DNA of 64,000 nucleotides. Source: Fodinibius halophilus (GTDB taxonomy: Bacteria; Bacteroidota; Rhodothermia; Balneolales; Balneolaceae). The stretch spans positions 164,649 to 228,648 of the forward strand of contig NZ_JAALLS010000003.1 of assembly GCF_011059105.1 (NCBI RefSeq), in the 5' to 3' direction. The position numbers were made by a program, and so were the translations under genes. This document shows, piece by piece, positions 35,633-44,721 of the stretch (the first letter of the stretch is position 1; each line of letters starts with the position of its first letter). The notes under the pieces are model-generated. The model saw only the letters and a program-made list of their open reading frames with translations. It ran no database searches and was not told the origin of the DNA.

Positions 35633-35670
35633 TAAAAAAAGTAACTCCACCCGGAAAGGTAACCTCCGGG
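35633..35670 (-). terminator. Candidate minus-strand terminator after the LPP20 gene
   Basis: A 6-bp GC-rich stem (35650-35655 with 35665-35670) reads on the minus strand into TGGAGTTAC and then TTTTTTT. The 9-base gap before the T run weakens it as an intrinsic terminator. An AT-rich dyad (35674-35696) lies just before it. Confidence 0.4.
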
Positions 35671-35703
35671 CCGAGATACTTTAAAGTACTTATCTCAAAA
35701 TGA

Positions 35704-36300
35704 TCAATTCTCTGATGGCATACTTCCTTGCTCCATCTCTTCAATAGACTTCTTCATATCCTCAAAAGCTTTAGAAGCCTTGAACTTGGTATAAAGCTCT
35801 TCGTCTCTGGAAAGCGTATTCTTCAGAGCCTGATCAAGTGCATTTGCGGCCTCTCCAATAGGCATTCGCATTAAAAGAATCACCTCATACTTGGTTCCGC
35901 TATCCGTTTTTGTGAAGTGACTCTTATACACTTCTACACCGCTAAGCTTCTGTTGCGCCACAGACTTTGAAACATCGGTAAAAACCTGACGGTAATTACT
36001 GTTTTCCCCAGCTGTTGTTTCCTCAGCAAAGTTCTTTTGCATGGTACTCACTTCTGCTTGAATTTTCTGTGCTATAGCAGCATCACCGTTATTCATAGCC
36101 GAGGTACGCGCGATACGCCGTCTCGACGATGTAGCTTCTCCAATAGCATACATATACTCATTATCACTGCTTGGTGGATTCATGTACCAGTTAGGCAAGT
36201 TACTCTCCATTTCTGTATCATCAGATACTTCTTTAGAGCTGCTACATCCTAGAAGTAGCATTCCCGACATAAAAACTGCTAGTATTATTTTTAACTTCAT
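35704..36300 (-). CDS. LPP20 family lipoprotein
   Basis: A 198-residue lipoprotein with lipobox LLLGC near residue 19, then LPNWYMNPP, the typical LPP20 start of the mature domain, and YMYAIGEATSSRRRIARTSAM. The C-terminal third is a charged helix with KSIEEMEQGSMPSEN. LPP20-type lipoproteins are outer-membrane-anchored and often encoded beside LpoB and COG3014 genes, as here. Last gene of the run lpoB, COG3014, LPP20, LPP20. Confidence 0.82.
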   Translation of the reverse strand: MKLKIILAVFMSGMLLLGCSSSKEVSDDTEMESNLPNWYMNPPSSDNEYMYAIGEATSSRRRIARTSAMNNGDAAIAQKIQAEVSTMQKNFAEETTAGENSNYRQVFTDVSKSVAQQKLSGVEVYKSHFTKTDSGTKYEVILLMRMPIGEAANALDQALKNTLSRDEELYTKFKASKAFEDMKKSIEEMEQGSMPSEN

Positions 36301-36419
36301 AATAATGGTCCCTTGTTTGATTGATGATTGAGGTTGTTCTTAAGTAAGCGATCTTTGAAAATTATTTTAACAAATCTAATATTAAAACAACACATTACTA
36401 AATAAGAAGAATAGCAATG

Positions 36420-37490
36420 TTATTTTATCGAAAGTAATTCTTCGTTAATAAAGTCATAAAATTCTGAAGATATCTTTTTTTGGATTGCCTGTGTAGTACG
36501 TTCTTTAGCATTAGCTTTATTCATACCCCCCTCGCGGCCTCTTACCGAATAGGTACTAAAATAACTGCCCGTCTCTTTATTTTGGCTTTCTACCTGCAAC
36601 GCCCACTGGAAGAATTTAGCATTTTCACGGCCCATATCTATCGGCTTCATCGTTAGGTTTAGTGCAATATCAACTACAACATTGTCTCCTGACTGCGAAA
36701 TAGTAAACCCTTCATTTTGCAACTCTCGCGCTAATGTCAACTTGACCTCCCGGGGAATTTCTTCCCCTTTTATACGAATGGTGCATTCTTTCTTGGCCAT
36801 ACGATATGCCTGGGATATTGCCGGCACTGAAGTATCCTCACTAATACCCTGCGTTGTAGTCCCTACTAATATGGCTCGCTGGTTAGCCAACATTTTATTC
36901 ATCCGGGCATGCATAAGGGCTTGCTTCATATAAATCAGCTGTTCCAGTTTACTGCCTGTTTGTTCTGCCTTTTTCTGATATGATTTTATAGCATTTTGTC
37001 TTCTGTTAATCTCTTCGGTATACATTTGAGAGGTTTTCATTCTATCCATCACAGCCAACGCATAGAATGTCCCATTATCAGCCTCATATACCTCCTCAAT
37101 CTGCACATTCTTCATCTGCTGGTCAGACTGGATATTAGAATCAGTAATCAGATACGTTCGCTCTTTGATTGTGGTTTCTCCGTCTGAGCTATTGGTCTCC
37201 TCGAATTCCTGCACCGTATTCTCATCTACTTCTACCTTAGAGACAAAGATTTTAGCCAGGTTAGCATGTGCCTGATTCTTAGCTTCCTGCCGAGACGGGG
37301 CAGACCCTACCGCCATCAAATATTGTTGGTCACTAAATTGTTCTTCCGGATTATTAACCCAGCTGGGCAGTTCATTACTGCTTTCACTTTGGGCCATTGT
37401 GGCACAAGAACTACCGACCATTGCCATTACCAATAATGGAATAAATGATAGTAGTAATCGCGAACTAAATATTTGAACAGCTTTAATCAT
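36420..37490 (-). CDS. LPP20 family lipoprotein with extra C-terminal domain
   Basis: A 356-residue lipoprotein with a lipobox around GSSCATMAQ near residue 28, then LPSWVNNPEEQF and QYLMAVGSAPSRQEAKNQAH, the LPP20 signature region. Residues about 230-350 form a second domain with strands GEEIPREVKLTLARELQ and NVVVDIALNLTMKPIDMG, resembling periplasmic secreted-protein domains of unknown role. It follows the COG3014 gene by 12 bases and so is co-transcribed. Confidence 0.8.
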   Translation of the reverse strand: MIKAVQIFSSRLLLSFIPLLVMAMVGSSCATMAQSESSNELPSWVNNPEEQFSDQQYLMAVGSAPSRQEAKNQAHANLAKIFVSKVEVDENTVQEFEETNSSDGETTIKERTYLITDSNIQSDQQMKNVQIEEVYEADNGTFYALAVMDRMKTSQMYTEEINRRQNAIKSYQKKAEQTGSKLEQLIYMKQALMHARMNKMLANQRAILVGTTTQGISEDTSVPAISQAYRMAKKECTIRIKGEEIPREVKLTLARELQNEGFTISQSGDNVVVDIALNLTMKPIDMGRENAKFFQWALQVESQNKETGSYFSTYSVRGREGGMNKANAKERTTQAIQKKISSEFYDFINEELLSIK

Positions 37491-37502
37491 AAATCTGTGA
37501 CA

Positions 37503-38828
37503 TTAATTAGAATAAATTGATGTTAGCGGCTCCAGGCGATCACTCTCAGCCATATCAACTGTTTTCTTCTCTGAAAAAAGCAGTTGTCCACTTGTACCAT
37601 AATAATTAAATACTATCTGGTGTTTTCCAGGCGGCAACTTAATCAGAGTAGAATGTACTCTGCCGGGCATTGTTTGCCATCCTCGCAGATCAGCTTGCTC
37701 GGTCGCCTCGCGCACCTGGCCTGCCAAAAAGCCAACGGCATCTCCCAGCAATTCTCCTCCTTCCTCTTCAGCCTTATCAGATACTACATCCTCACCTACT
37801 GATTTTAGGATTCCGCGCACAGTAGCTCGAGCAATAATAATAGGTTTTTTAATTTTAAAAGTCTCGCGAGCCACCTTATCCATTTCTTCAATAATCGGGA
37901 CCAATACACTGGCGGTATCATTAATTACTGCTTCGACCCTGCTAACCTGCGAAGGCTGCATAACCAGTTTGGGAATTGCAATTTTTAACCCGGTTTTGTC
38001 GCCAACAGACGGGATAACTATGCTATTATCCACCTTATCTGGTCCACTCCCACAAAAAGCGGTGAGCAACATATTATAAGAGTCAGGATTATCAACCTTA
38101 TTAAAGGTCGAATCGTAGTGAACCCGCGAATCAGGTAGTAACTGATGATTTTTTATAGTCCTTCTTAACTTTTCCAATTCGATGCGGGCATCATCCGTTT
38201 TACCTGACTTGGCATATAAAACCCCTGAAAGGTAACGCCCAAAGGGACTATCATGGATCTGCGAAGTACCGGCCTTCCACTCAATCTCTTTATCAGTCGT
38301 ATCAGCCTTACTCATTGAACTGGCAAGGTTACCATATTTACTTTCTGCTTGCTCAAGCTTATGAACAATGCGTCGTGCTTCGATAAGAGCACTCTCATGC
38401 TCATCCATCTCCAAATAGCTCAAACTCTTAAAACTATTTAGGTAAACATCTTCATAAACCTCTCCATTATAAGCCAATTCATTATCATTAAGCAAGAAGG
38501 CCTTAAGCCCCATCTTCATACTTTTTGTAAAGAATTGGTCAATATACTCTTCTGCATTTGAAAAAGATTTTATACTCTCTTCATATTCTCCCTGAAAGTA
38601 ATCTATAGTACCGGCCTCAAGAGCATATACTACTCTATCCTTGTCTTTATAGATCTCATTATTTTTCAGTGAATCTGCAATAAATTCTGCGCGCTCATAA
38701 TCACCCGCAGTAAAGTAACTTCGCATCTGCTTTTGTCCACTTACCAGCTTTTGCGAAGTGCAACTCGTTATTAAAATGGCAATACAAGATAAAAGTAGTA
38801 GCGCCCTTAAAAAGCTTAATCCCCTCAT
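37503..38828 (-). CDS. COG3014 family lipoprotein with TPR-like helices
   Basis: A 441-residue lipoprotein (start at MRGLSFL; lipobox LITSC near residue 23). The N-terminal half is TPR-like (SYFTAGDYERAEFIADSL; LEAGTIDYFQGEYEESIKSF); the C-terminal half contains GLKIAIPKLVMQPSQVSRVEA and PGKHQIVFNYYGTSGQL, both conserved in COG3014 proteins. It lies between LpoB and LPP20 genes, the order seen in other genomes carrying this trio. Function unknown; a role with the penicillin-binding protein activator is inferred. Confidence 0.82.
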   Translation of the reverse strand: MRGLSFLRALLLLSCIAILITSCTSQKLVSGQKQMRSYFTAGDYERAEFIADSLKNNEIYKDKDRVVYALEAGTIDYFQGEYEESIKSFSNAEEYIDQFFTKSMKMGLKAFLLNDNELAYNGEVYEDVYLNSFKSLSYLEMDEHESALIEARRIVHKLEQAESKYGNLASSMSKADTTDKEIEWKAGTSQIHDSPFGRYLSGVLYAKSGKTDDARIELEKLRRTIKNHQLLPDSRVHYDSTFNKVDNPDSYNMLLTAFCGSGPDKVDNSIVIPSVGDKTGLKIAIPKLVMQPSQVSRVEAVINDTASVLVPIIEEMDKVARETFKIKKPIIIARATVRGILKSVGEDVVSDKAEEEGGELLGDAVGFLAGQVREATEQADLRGWQTMPGRVHSTLIKLPPGKHQIVFNYYGTSGQLLFSEKKTVDMAESDRLEPLTSIYSN

Positions 38829-39009
38829 AAACCTAAATGTTTGTAAACCTGACAATTATCAGTGACAATATTGCGAGTAGCAGGTTGTGCATTCATTAAA
38901 TGCCAAACCCCAAAAAATCCGCAGCATACTACATGAAGACATTACGAAAAAATGCCATACTGCGTTTAACGGCTGTACCCCCAGAGTACCAACCTAAACC
39001 ACTGCTATA

Positions 39010-39606
39010 TTACCAGTTAACTTTATCTCTCTGGACCAACTTCTTAATCTCTTTGTCTTCGATCCAAACTTTTTGATTCTTCTCTACATCAATAAGCTCT
39101 AATGTAACTCTATAAAACTTAGCTGCTTTGGTCCCATCCATGCTCTTATCAACATTTGCATCGATACTACCTACCAGCATATAGTCAGCCCCCAATTCTT
39201 TGGCTAAAGAAGCCGCTGACTCAAAAGAAGCATGCTTTTGCTGATCCATACGCTCATTCCGAATCTGTTTTCGCTGTTCAGCATCAGCAACCATTCCAAC
39301 CTTGGGGCTGTTAACAATAACCTTTTCAATTTCTTTGATAAAAAGACCGGTTTGGATATGCTCCATGGTATTATTGCTGATATTTCCAACGATAAGAACC
39401 GGCTGCTCACCTGCATTTTGCAGCCAACCTGCAGAAAGGATATTGCTAGTCATTTTATCTGCAACCCGACGGGCATCGGTGTCGTTCCATTTCCCGGAAA
39501 GGTCTGTTTGGGTATCGGTTTCAACCCTCGTTACCTTGTTAGAAGTACTACAACTAACGGCAAATAAAGTAAAAGCCAGAATTGCTACTATTTTTATATT
39601 TTTCAT
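39010..39606 (-). CDS. lpoB: Penicillin-binding protein activator LpoB-like lipoprotein
   Basis: A 198-residue lipoprotein with lipobox AVSC near residue 19. The domain matches LpoB: WNDTDARRVADKM, PVLIVGNISNNTMEHIQTGLF (in two stretches), AASLAKELGADYMLVGSI and VTLELIDVEKNQKVW. In E. coli LpoB is an outer-membrane lipoprotein that activates the transpeptidase/glycosyltransferase PBP1B; whether the same partner exists here is not shown. First gene of the minus-strand run that continues with COG3014 and two LPP20 genes. Confidence 0.87.
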   Translation of the reverse strand: MKNIKIVAILAFTLFAVSCSTSNKVTRVETDTQTDLSGKWNDTDARRVADKMTSNILSAGWLQNAGEQPVLIVGNISNNTMEHIQTGLFIKEIEKVIVNSPKVGMVADAEQRKQIRNERMDQQKHASFESAASLAKELGADYMLVGSIDANVDKSMDGTKAAKFYRVTLELIDVEKNQKVWIEDKEIKKLVQRDKVNW

Positions 39607-39864
39607 AAAACACTCTTGAATTTAAGATTTTATGTTCACCCCGTTCAGAAAATAACACAAGAACTACCTTTTTTTCAAATAATAATACAAATCATTTACA
39701 ACGATCAAAACAGATCACCCTATGCTTTAAAACTTTCATTTGAATAATATCTCCACTTTATAGAACTTTTCAGTGGTTAACTGAATACATCTTATCTCGT
39801 ATTTAATGATAGGTGCAGCATCCAGGGAGTAAAATAATCACCAAATAATACAGGGGTTACTTTC

Positions 39865-41448
39865 ATGAGAAGATTGACAAGCAATAATAGTTTTTTAGGA
39901 CTTCTATTCTTCATCCTGCTCTTCTCATCAATACTGACGAATAATGCAAGGGCACAAGAAACCTTTGAGGAGTGGAAACAAAACTATCTGGAAGAATTTA
40001 AAGAGTTTCAAAACAAATACGACAAACAATTCCACAAAATGCTACAGCAGGAATGGAAAGAGTTTTCTGCCGAGCACAGCCCCGATTTCTACGAAACGCC
40101 CAAACCCGATATTATTCCCACCGTTGAAGAAGAAAGTCCAAAGCCTTCTAAGGCAACAATTGACCTGGAAAAAATCGAGCCTGCAAACTCAAGAACCAGC
40201 GAAAAACCTGCTCCCGAGGAAGAATATCCGCAGAAACCATCTTCGAAACAGAAGGAACAAAATATTACAAACAGTGCTGTCTCAAAGTCGGGCATTACCC
40301 CCTCCTTTGAGCCAAACGTCAAAAAAGCCAAAGTACAAAAAAGCAAACTCACCTTTTTTGATATCCCAATTCAGTACAGTTACTATGCAGCTTATAAAAA
40401 ACGCATAGACGGACCTATAGGCAAAAAAGCGATCTCCGACTTCTGGAAACACTTGAGCACAAAAGATTACCCTTCTTTTTTGAAGCAAATGCAAGAGATC
40501 CGATCCGGTATATCCCTTAATGACTATGGGTATGCCCAGCTTCTTCATAACATCGGGAATCAGATTTATGGTAATAACACGCCCGAGTCGACCCTCTTTA
40601 GCTGGTTTATGCTCACACAATCGGGCTTTGGCACGCGCATCGCCTACAACAAACAACAGGTATACCTGCTTATAAAGGTAACTCCTGAGGTTTTTAAAAC
40701 GACCTATTTTCCGATTGACGGCTCCAAATATTATGGACTTAACCTTAACGGCTCACAATCTAATCTACCATCTAACCTATATACCTATGAAGGCAGTTAT
40801 CCAAAGTCCAAAGAAAAAGAACTAAGCCTGTTCTTTACTAAACGCCCGTTATTACCAGAGCAACAAGAACAACGATCTTTCAGTTTTACCTACCAAGATA
40901 CCAGCTATACTTTTGAGCTCCCTGTTGATAAACAAGTAGTTAATTACTTCAAAAACTACCCCAAGGCTAAACTCGACCTCTATTTTAAGAGTCGTATGGA
41001 TGGCCCAACTCATAAAAACCTACTCAATGCCCTTCGGCCATTACTGGAAGACAAAAACGCTGTTGAAAAAGCGAACCTGCTACTCAGCTTCGTTCAAAAA
41101 GCCTTTAAATACCAAACCGATCAGCAGCAATTCAATACTGAGAAAAAAATGTTTCCCGCAGAAACGCTTTATTATCCCGCCAGTGACTGTGATGACCGAA
41201 CCATCCTATTTTCTTATTTAATAGAACATCTGACCGATCTGGATTATATCGTTATTCGGTATCCGGGGCATCTGACTCCAGCCGTGCACTTCCCCACTAC
41301 TCAGCCCAAAGGCCCTAAAGTGGATGCTCCAATTAGCTATGAAGGAAAGGAGTACTACGTCACCGATCCCACCTATATCAATGCTGATGCTGGGATGATT
41401 ATGTCTAAATATCGTAATACTCCACCGGCAGAGATATTTAATTTCTAA
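39865..41448 (+). CDS. Exported transglutaminase-like (papain-fold) protein with charged N-terminal helix
   Basis: A 527-residue exported protein (signal peptide ending ARAQ). Residues about 30-70 are a charged helix (FEEWKQNYLEEFKEF, then QQEWKEF), like that of the lytic transglycosylase at 34353, followed by a Pro/Lys/Glu-rich linker to about 150. The C-terminal domain has the transglutaminase-like triad: Cys in YPASDCDDRTILF, His in LTPAVHF, and Asp in VTDPTYIN. The middle region is beta-rich and unassigned. Such domains act as peptidases or amide-exchange enzymes; the envelope setting suggests a periplasmic role. It converges on the symporter gene with a 6-base gap. Confidence 0.82.
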   Translation: MRRLTSNNSFLGLLFFILLFSSILTNNARAQETFEEWKQNYLEEFKEFQNKYDKQFHKMLQQEWKEFSAEHSPDFYETPKPDIIPTVEEESPKPSKATIDLEKIEPANSRTSEKPAPEEEYPQKPSSKQKEQNITNSAVSKSGITPSFEPNVKKAKVQKSKLTFFDIPIQYSYYAAYKKRIDGPIGKKAISDFWKHLSTKDYPSFLKQMQEIRSGISLNDYGYAQLLHNIGNQIYGNNTPESTLFSWFMLTQSGFGTRIAYNKQQVYLLIKVTPEVFKTTYFPIDGSKYYGLNLNGSQSNLPSNLYTYEGSYPKSKEKELSLFFTKRPLLPEQQEQRSFSFTYQDTSYTFELPVDKQVVNYFKNYPKAKLDLYFKSRMDGPTHKNLLNALRPLLEDKNAVEKANLLLSFVQKAFKYQTDQQQFNTEKKMFPAETLYYPASDCDDRTILFSYLIEHLTDLDYIVIRYPGHLTPAVHFPTTQPKGPKVDAPISYEGKEYYVTDPTYINADAGMIMSKYRNTPPAEIFNF

Positions 41449-41454
41449 CAGATA

Positions 41455-42945
41455 TTATTTCTCAAATTCGATAAATGCCTCGTCAATATTGTTTGGCTTT
41501 TCGGTAATCCGACTTACCGCCCAGGTCGCCAGCAAGCTCAGGAAAAATGCAGGTATCAACTCATAAAGATTATTTTTTAAGACAGGAATATAATACCATA
41601 CTACTGTAACCAACGTTCCGGTAAACAGGCCTGCGAGCACCCCGGCTCTGGTCGTACCTTTCCAATAAAGGGCTAAAATAGAAGTAGGTCCTATTGCTGC
41701 ACCCAATCCTGCCCAGGCAAACAGTACAAGCCAGAAAACCAGTTCTTTAGCCAGCAGGCTAAACCCAAGGGCAACCCCTACCAACAGAACAACAATAATA
41801 CGACTATACAGAACTAACTTTTTTTGTGGGATCTCCTTGCCCTTTTTGATAATGCGATCATAGATATCCCGTACAATCGCAGAAGCAGCCACCAGCAACT
41901 GAGAATCTGCTGTAGACATAATAGCGGCAAAAATAGAAGCTATGACAACCCCGAAAATTACCGGTGAGAGGTGTTCTTGTGCTAATGCCGGATATAAATT
42001 TTCGGTATCAGCTGCAGGTAATACCTCAACTTCCGGAAAGTAAACACGCCCCGCCAAACCGATAAACAATGCCCCCCATCCCATTACCACATTCCAACCA
42101 GTACCCACGATAGCCGACCACCGCAGCTGTTTTGCGTCGTCAATAGCCATATAGCGCGACAGTATATGCGGATTTCCGGGCGACCCCAAGCCTATCCCAA
42201 GAAAGCCAAACAAACCGCCTATAGTAATGGCAAAAGGGTCGGCCAGGCCCTTCTCAATTGTTGTAAGCTCTGATAACACCCTCGGCAATCCCCCGGCTTC
42301 CCATACCGCAATAAACGGCAGAACCACCAAAGCAAAGATCATAAAAATAGCCTGAAACATATCCGTTAAACTTACAGCAAGAAAGCCGCCCAATACGGTA
42401 TAAAGCATTATTATTGCTGCCGAGATATAAATCCCCGAAGTCTGCGTAATGCCAAAACTAGAAGCAAAAGCCTTGCCGCCGGCCACGAACTGTGCCGATA
42501 CATAACTGACCATAAAAATCAAGAATACGGCAACCAAAGCGATACGCAGCGTTCCATTTTTATCATTAAATCGCTCAGCAAAAAAGTCAGGGACTGTAAT
42601 ACAATTATACGTTTCTGAATAGTTGCGTAACCTCCGCGCATAGTACAAGAAAAGAAATAACTCAACAGTTACATACCCAATTACGGCCCAAACTGCGGAA
42701 GCCCCCTGCGAATAAGCCATCCCTGTAACGCCCACCAGCAGCCATGCACTGCGCCCCGATACCACCGCAGAAAGGGCAATAACAAAGCGATTTATTTTTC
42801 GTCCACCGATAAAGAATTCGCTAATACCCTCAGAAGAAAAGCGTGAGGAGTATATCCCGATACCAAGAAGCAGTACCAGATATCCGATAAAAGCTCCGAT
42901 GGCATACTCATTAGCAGCAATGGAGATAACCTGGGTCTCATCCAT
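41455..42945 (-). CDS. Sodium:solute symporter (SSS family), PutP-like
   Basis: A 496-residue transporter with about 13 membrane segments. GIYSSRFSSEGISEFFIGGRKI is split around the first loop; SGRSAWLLVGVTGMAY, VPDFFAERF and the GLGSPGNPHILSRYMA stretch are those of PutP-type Na+/proline symporters. The Na+-binding region near TADSQLLVAASAIVRDIY is present. The substrate could be proline or another small solute. A 32-residue membrane ORF precedes it and overlaps its start by 8 bases (42938-43036), consistent with a small accessory subunit. Confidence 0.9.
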   Translation of the reverse strand: MDETQVISIAANEYAIGAFIGYLVLLLGIGIYSSRFSSEGISEFFIGGRKINRFVIALSAVVSGRSAWLLVGVTGMAYSQGASAVWAVIGYVTVELFLFLYYARRLRNYSETYNCITVPDFFAERFNDKNGTLRIALVAVFLIFMVSYVSAQFVAGGKAFASSFGITQTSGIYISAAIIMLYTVLGGFLAVSLTDMFQAIFMIFALVVLPFIAVWEAGGLPRVLSELTTIEKGLADPFAITIGGLFGFLGIGLGSPGNPHILSRYMAIDDAKQLRWSAIVGTGWNVVMGWGALFIGLAGRVYFPEVEVLPAADTENLYPALAQEHLSPVIFGVVIASIFAAIMSTADSQLLVAASAIVRDIYDRIIKKGKEIPQKKLVLYSRIIVVLLVGVALGFSLLAKELVFWLVLFAWAGLGAAIGPTSILALYWKGTTRAGVLAGLFTGTLVTVVWYYIPVLKNNLYELIPAFFLSLLATWAVSRITEKPNNIDEAFIEFEK

Positions 42946-43036
42946 TATCCCTGAACTTTATTCGATAGGAAAGCACAATCACCAGGGCGAGGATTGTAAC
43001 AGGAACACCAAACATCATCAAGTAAAATCCAAACAT
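42938..43036 (-). CDS. 32-residue membrane peptide, candidate symporter small accessory protein
   Basis: An ORF of 32 codons: MFGFYLMMFGVPVT, then a leucine/valine-rich helix and a basic tail SYRIKFRDNG. Its stop overlaps the symporter start by 8 bases (AATGGATGA), so translation is likely coupled. Small accessory peptides that co-occur with Na+-coupled symporters are known, and this has the expected size, single helix and gene position. No clear ribosome binding site; conservation not checked. Confidence 0.55.
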   Translation of the reverse strand: MFGFYLMMFGVPVTILALVIVLSYRIKFRDNG

Positions 43037-43072
43037 GTAACATTTACTTAATTAGAAGCGTATTCTTTTTCT

Positions 43073-43196
43073 GGTCAGGTATCAAAGGGCTCACAAAAGA
43101 CGATTATTCCTGCGATACCTGGCTCAACAGCTACACTTACATTCCTGTAGCTAAATATCCTAAAGTGAGGCCCCGACACCCATCGGGGCTTTTTTT
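43073..43196 (+). ncRNA. Candidate plus-strand small RNA: three hairpins ending in a terminator
   Basis: Between two minus-strand genes the plus strand has, in order, a stem CAGGTATC/GATACCTG (43076-43083 with 43114-43121), a perfect 7-bp stem (43129-43135 with 43146-43152), and a GC-rich terminator with T7 (43170-43196). No plus-strand gene lies within 1.6 kb upstream, so the terminator needs its own transcript. The size of about 120 nt suits an sRNA. No family was recognised. Confidence 0.4.
43170..43196 (+). terminator. Rho-independent terminator, plus-strand orientation
   Basis: GCCCCGA (43170-43176) pairs with TCGGGGC (43183-43189) around a 6-base loop, followed by seven Ts. It lies 2 bases from the minus-strand gdhA stop, but on that strand the T run precedes the stem, so it does not suit gdhA termination. 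Confidence 0.85.
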
Positions 43197-43198
43197 CG

Positions 43199-44602
43199 CT
43201 ATGGGAAAATACCCATCTGCTCATACATAATGCCTACCTTATTGATAGCGCTCAAAAAGGCCGCTGTACGCAGATCGATATCATGCTCTTTTCTTAGCTC
43301 GTTCAGTTCTATATACGCATTGATCATTGTTTCCTCAAGTCCGGAATCTACCAGGTCATATTCATCAGCCCCTCGAGCAAGTTGCCCCATTTCAGCTTCA
43401 GTAAAAGTCCGGTCTGAGATATTTTCAATCTCATTTAAAATCTTGCGAAAACTACTCTCCTCAAAACGTTTCTCCATACGACCAAACCGAACGTGGGATA
43501 AGTTTTTAAGCCATTCAAAGTATGAGACTGTAACACCTCCTGCGTTTAAATAGTTATCGGGGATAATAAGTGCTCCTTTCTCTTTTAGCGTTTGGTGGGC
43601 CTCAGCCGTTGTGGGACCGTTGGCAGCTTCGGCAATAATCTTAGCCTGTATCTTTGAGGCATTCTCTTCATTAAGTTGATTTTCCAGTGCTGCTGGTATA
43701 AGAATATCACACTTAGCCTTAAGTACCGAAGTGTTATTCTCCAGCTCTGTTGTATTCGCAAACCCAATAATAGAACCGGTATCTTCACGAAATGCCATCA
43801 ACTCTTCCAGGTCTATCCCGTTCTCGTCATAAATGGAACCTTCGATCTCTGCTACGCCTACCATCTTAGCACCGCCTTCAATCATATACTTGGCAGCATA
43901 GTACCCTACATTGCCAAGCCCCTGGACAACAAACGTTTTATCTTCGAGACCGGTCTCAAGACCAAGCTCTTTCATATCCTCCTCGTTTCGGCAGGCCTCG
44001 CGAACACCGAAATAGACCCCACGACCCGTTGCTTCTGTACGACCCCGAACGCCTCCCTGTGGTATCGGCTTACCCGTCACACAAGCCTCAGCATTAATAT
44101 CTGATTTGAGTTGGCGATAGGTATCCAGCACCCACCCCATCTCACGAGCCCCTGTTCCATAATCGGGCGCAGGAACATCAGTGCCGGGGCCAAGAAAATC
44201 CTTTTTAATAAGCTCGTATGTGTATCGGCGGGTGATGCGCTCAATTTCTTCATCAGAAAAACGCGACTTGTCAATCTTTATTCCACCCTTGGCACCCCCG
44301 AAAGGAACATCTACAACCGCACACTTATAGGTCATCAGCGCAGCAAGGGCCATTGTTTCATCTTCATTTACAGTCATACTAAACCGGATTCCGCCCTTGG
44401 TCGGCAGTTTATGGTGGCTGTGCTCAACCCGCCAACCATGAATTACTTCAATAGAACCGTCATCACGTTCTAAAGGAAAAGTAATGTGATATATATTATT
44501 GCAGATTTTTATTTGGTCCAACAGGCCCTGTTTATAATCTGAATACTGTGCTGCGATATCGAAGGCTCGGTTGACTTGGGCAAAAAACTTATAATCAGAC
44601 AT
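43199..44602 (-). CDS. Glutamate dehydrogenase (NAD(P)-dependent)
   Basis: A 467-residue Glu/Leu/Phe/Val dehydrogenase, from the ATG at 44602 (MSDYKFFAQ); the frame extends 13 codons further. Conserved stretches are PTKGGIRFSMTVNEDE, KCAVVDVPFGGAKGG (catalytic Lys), PAPDYGTGAREMGW (catalytic Asp) and the Rossmann VQGLGNVGYYAAKY. It interconverts glutamate and 2-oxoglutarate plus ammonia. NAD versus NADP preference cannot be told by eye; the following AEIEGSIYD suggests an acidic residue at the end of the second Rossmann strand. Confidence 0.93.
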   Translation of the reverse strand: MSDYKFFAQVNRAFDIAAQYSDYKQGLLDQIKICNNIYHITFPLERDDGSIEVIHGWRVEHSHHKLPTKGGIRFSMTVNEDETMALAALMTYKCAVVDVPFGGAKGGIKIDKSRFSDEEIERITRRYTYELIKKDFLGPGTDVPAPDYGTGAREMGWVLDTYRQLKSDINAEACVTGKPIPQGGVRGRTEATGRGVYFGVREACRNEEDMKELGLETGLEDKTFVVQGLGNVGYYAAKYMIEGGAKMVGVAEIEGSIYDENGIDLEELMAFREDTGSIIGFANTTELENNTSVLKAKCDILIPAALENQLNEENASKIQAKIIAEAANGPTTAEAHQTLKEKGALIIPDNYLNAGGVTVSYFEWLKNLSHVRFGRMEKRFEESSFRKILNEIENISDRTFTEAEMGQLARGADEYDLVDSGLEETMINAYIELNELRKEHDIDLRTAAFLSAINKVGIMYEQMGIFP

Positions 44603-44721
44603 ATGTGAAGTTCCTCGTTGGACAATGAATATGCTATTCACTGTCGCTTATTTAATGAATTTAGAATGAAAGACAATCGTAATATTCTTGCAGAGTATCA
44701 AATAGATTTAGTACAAATCAA

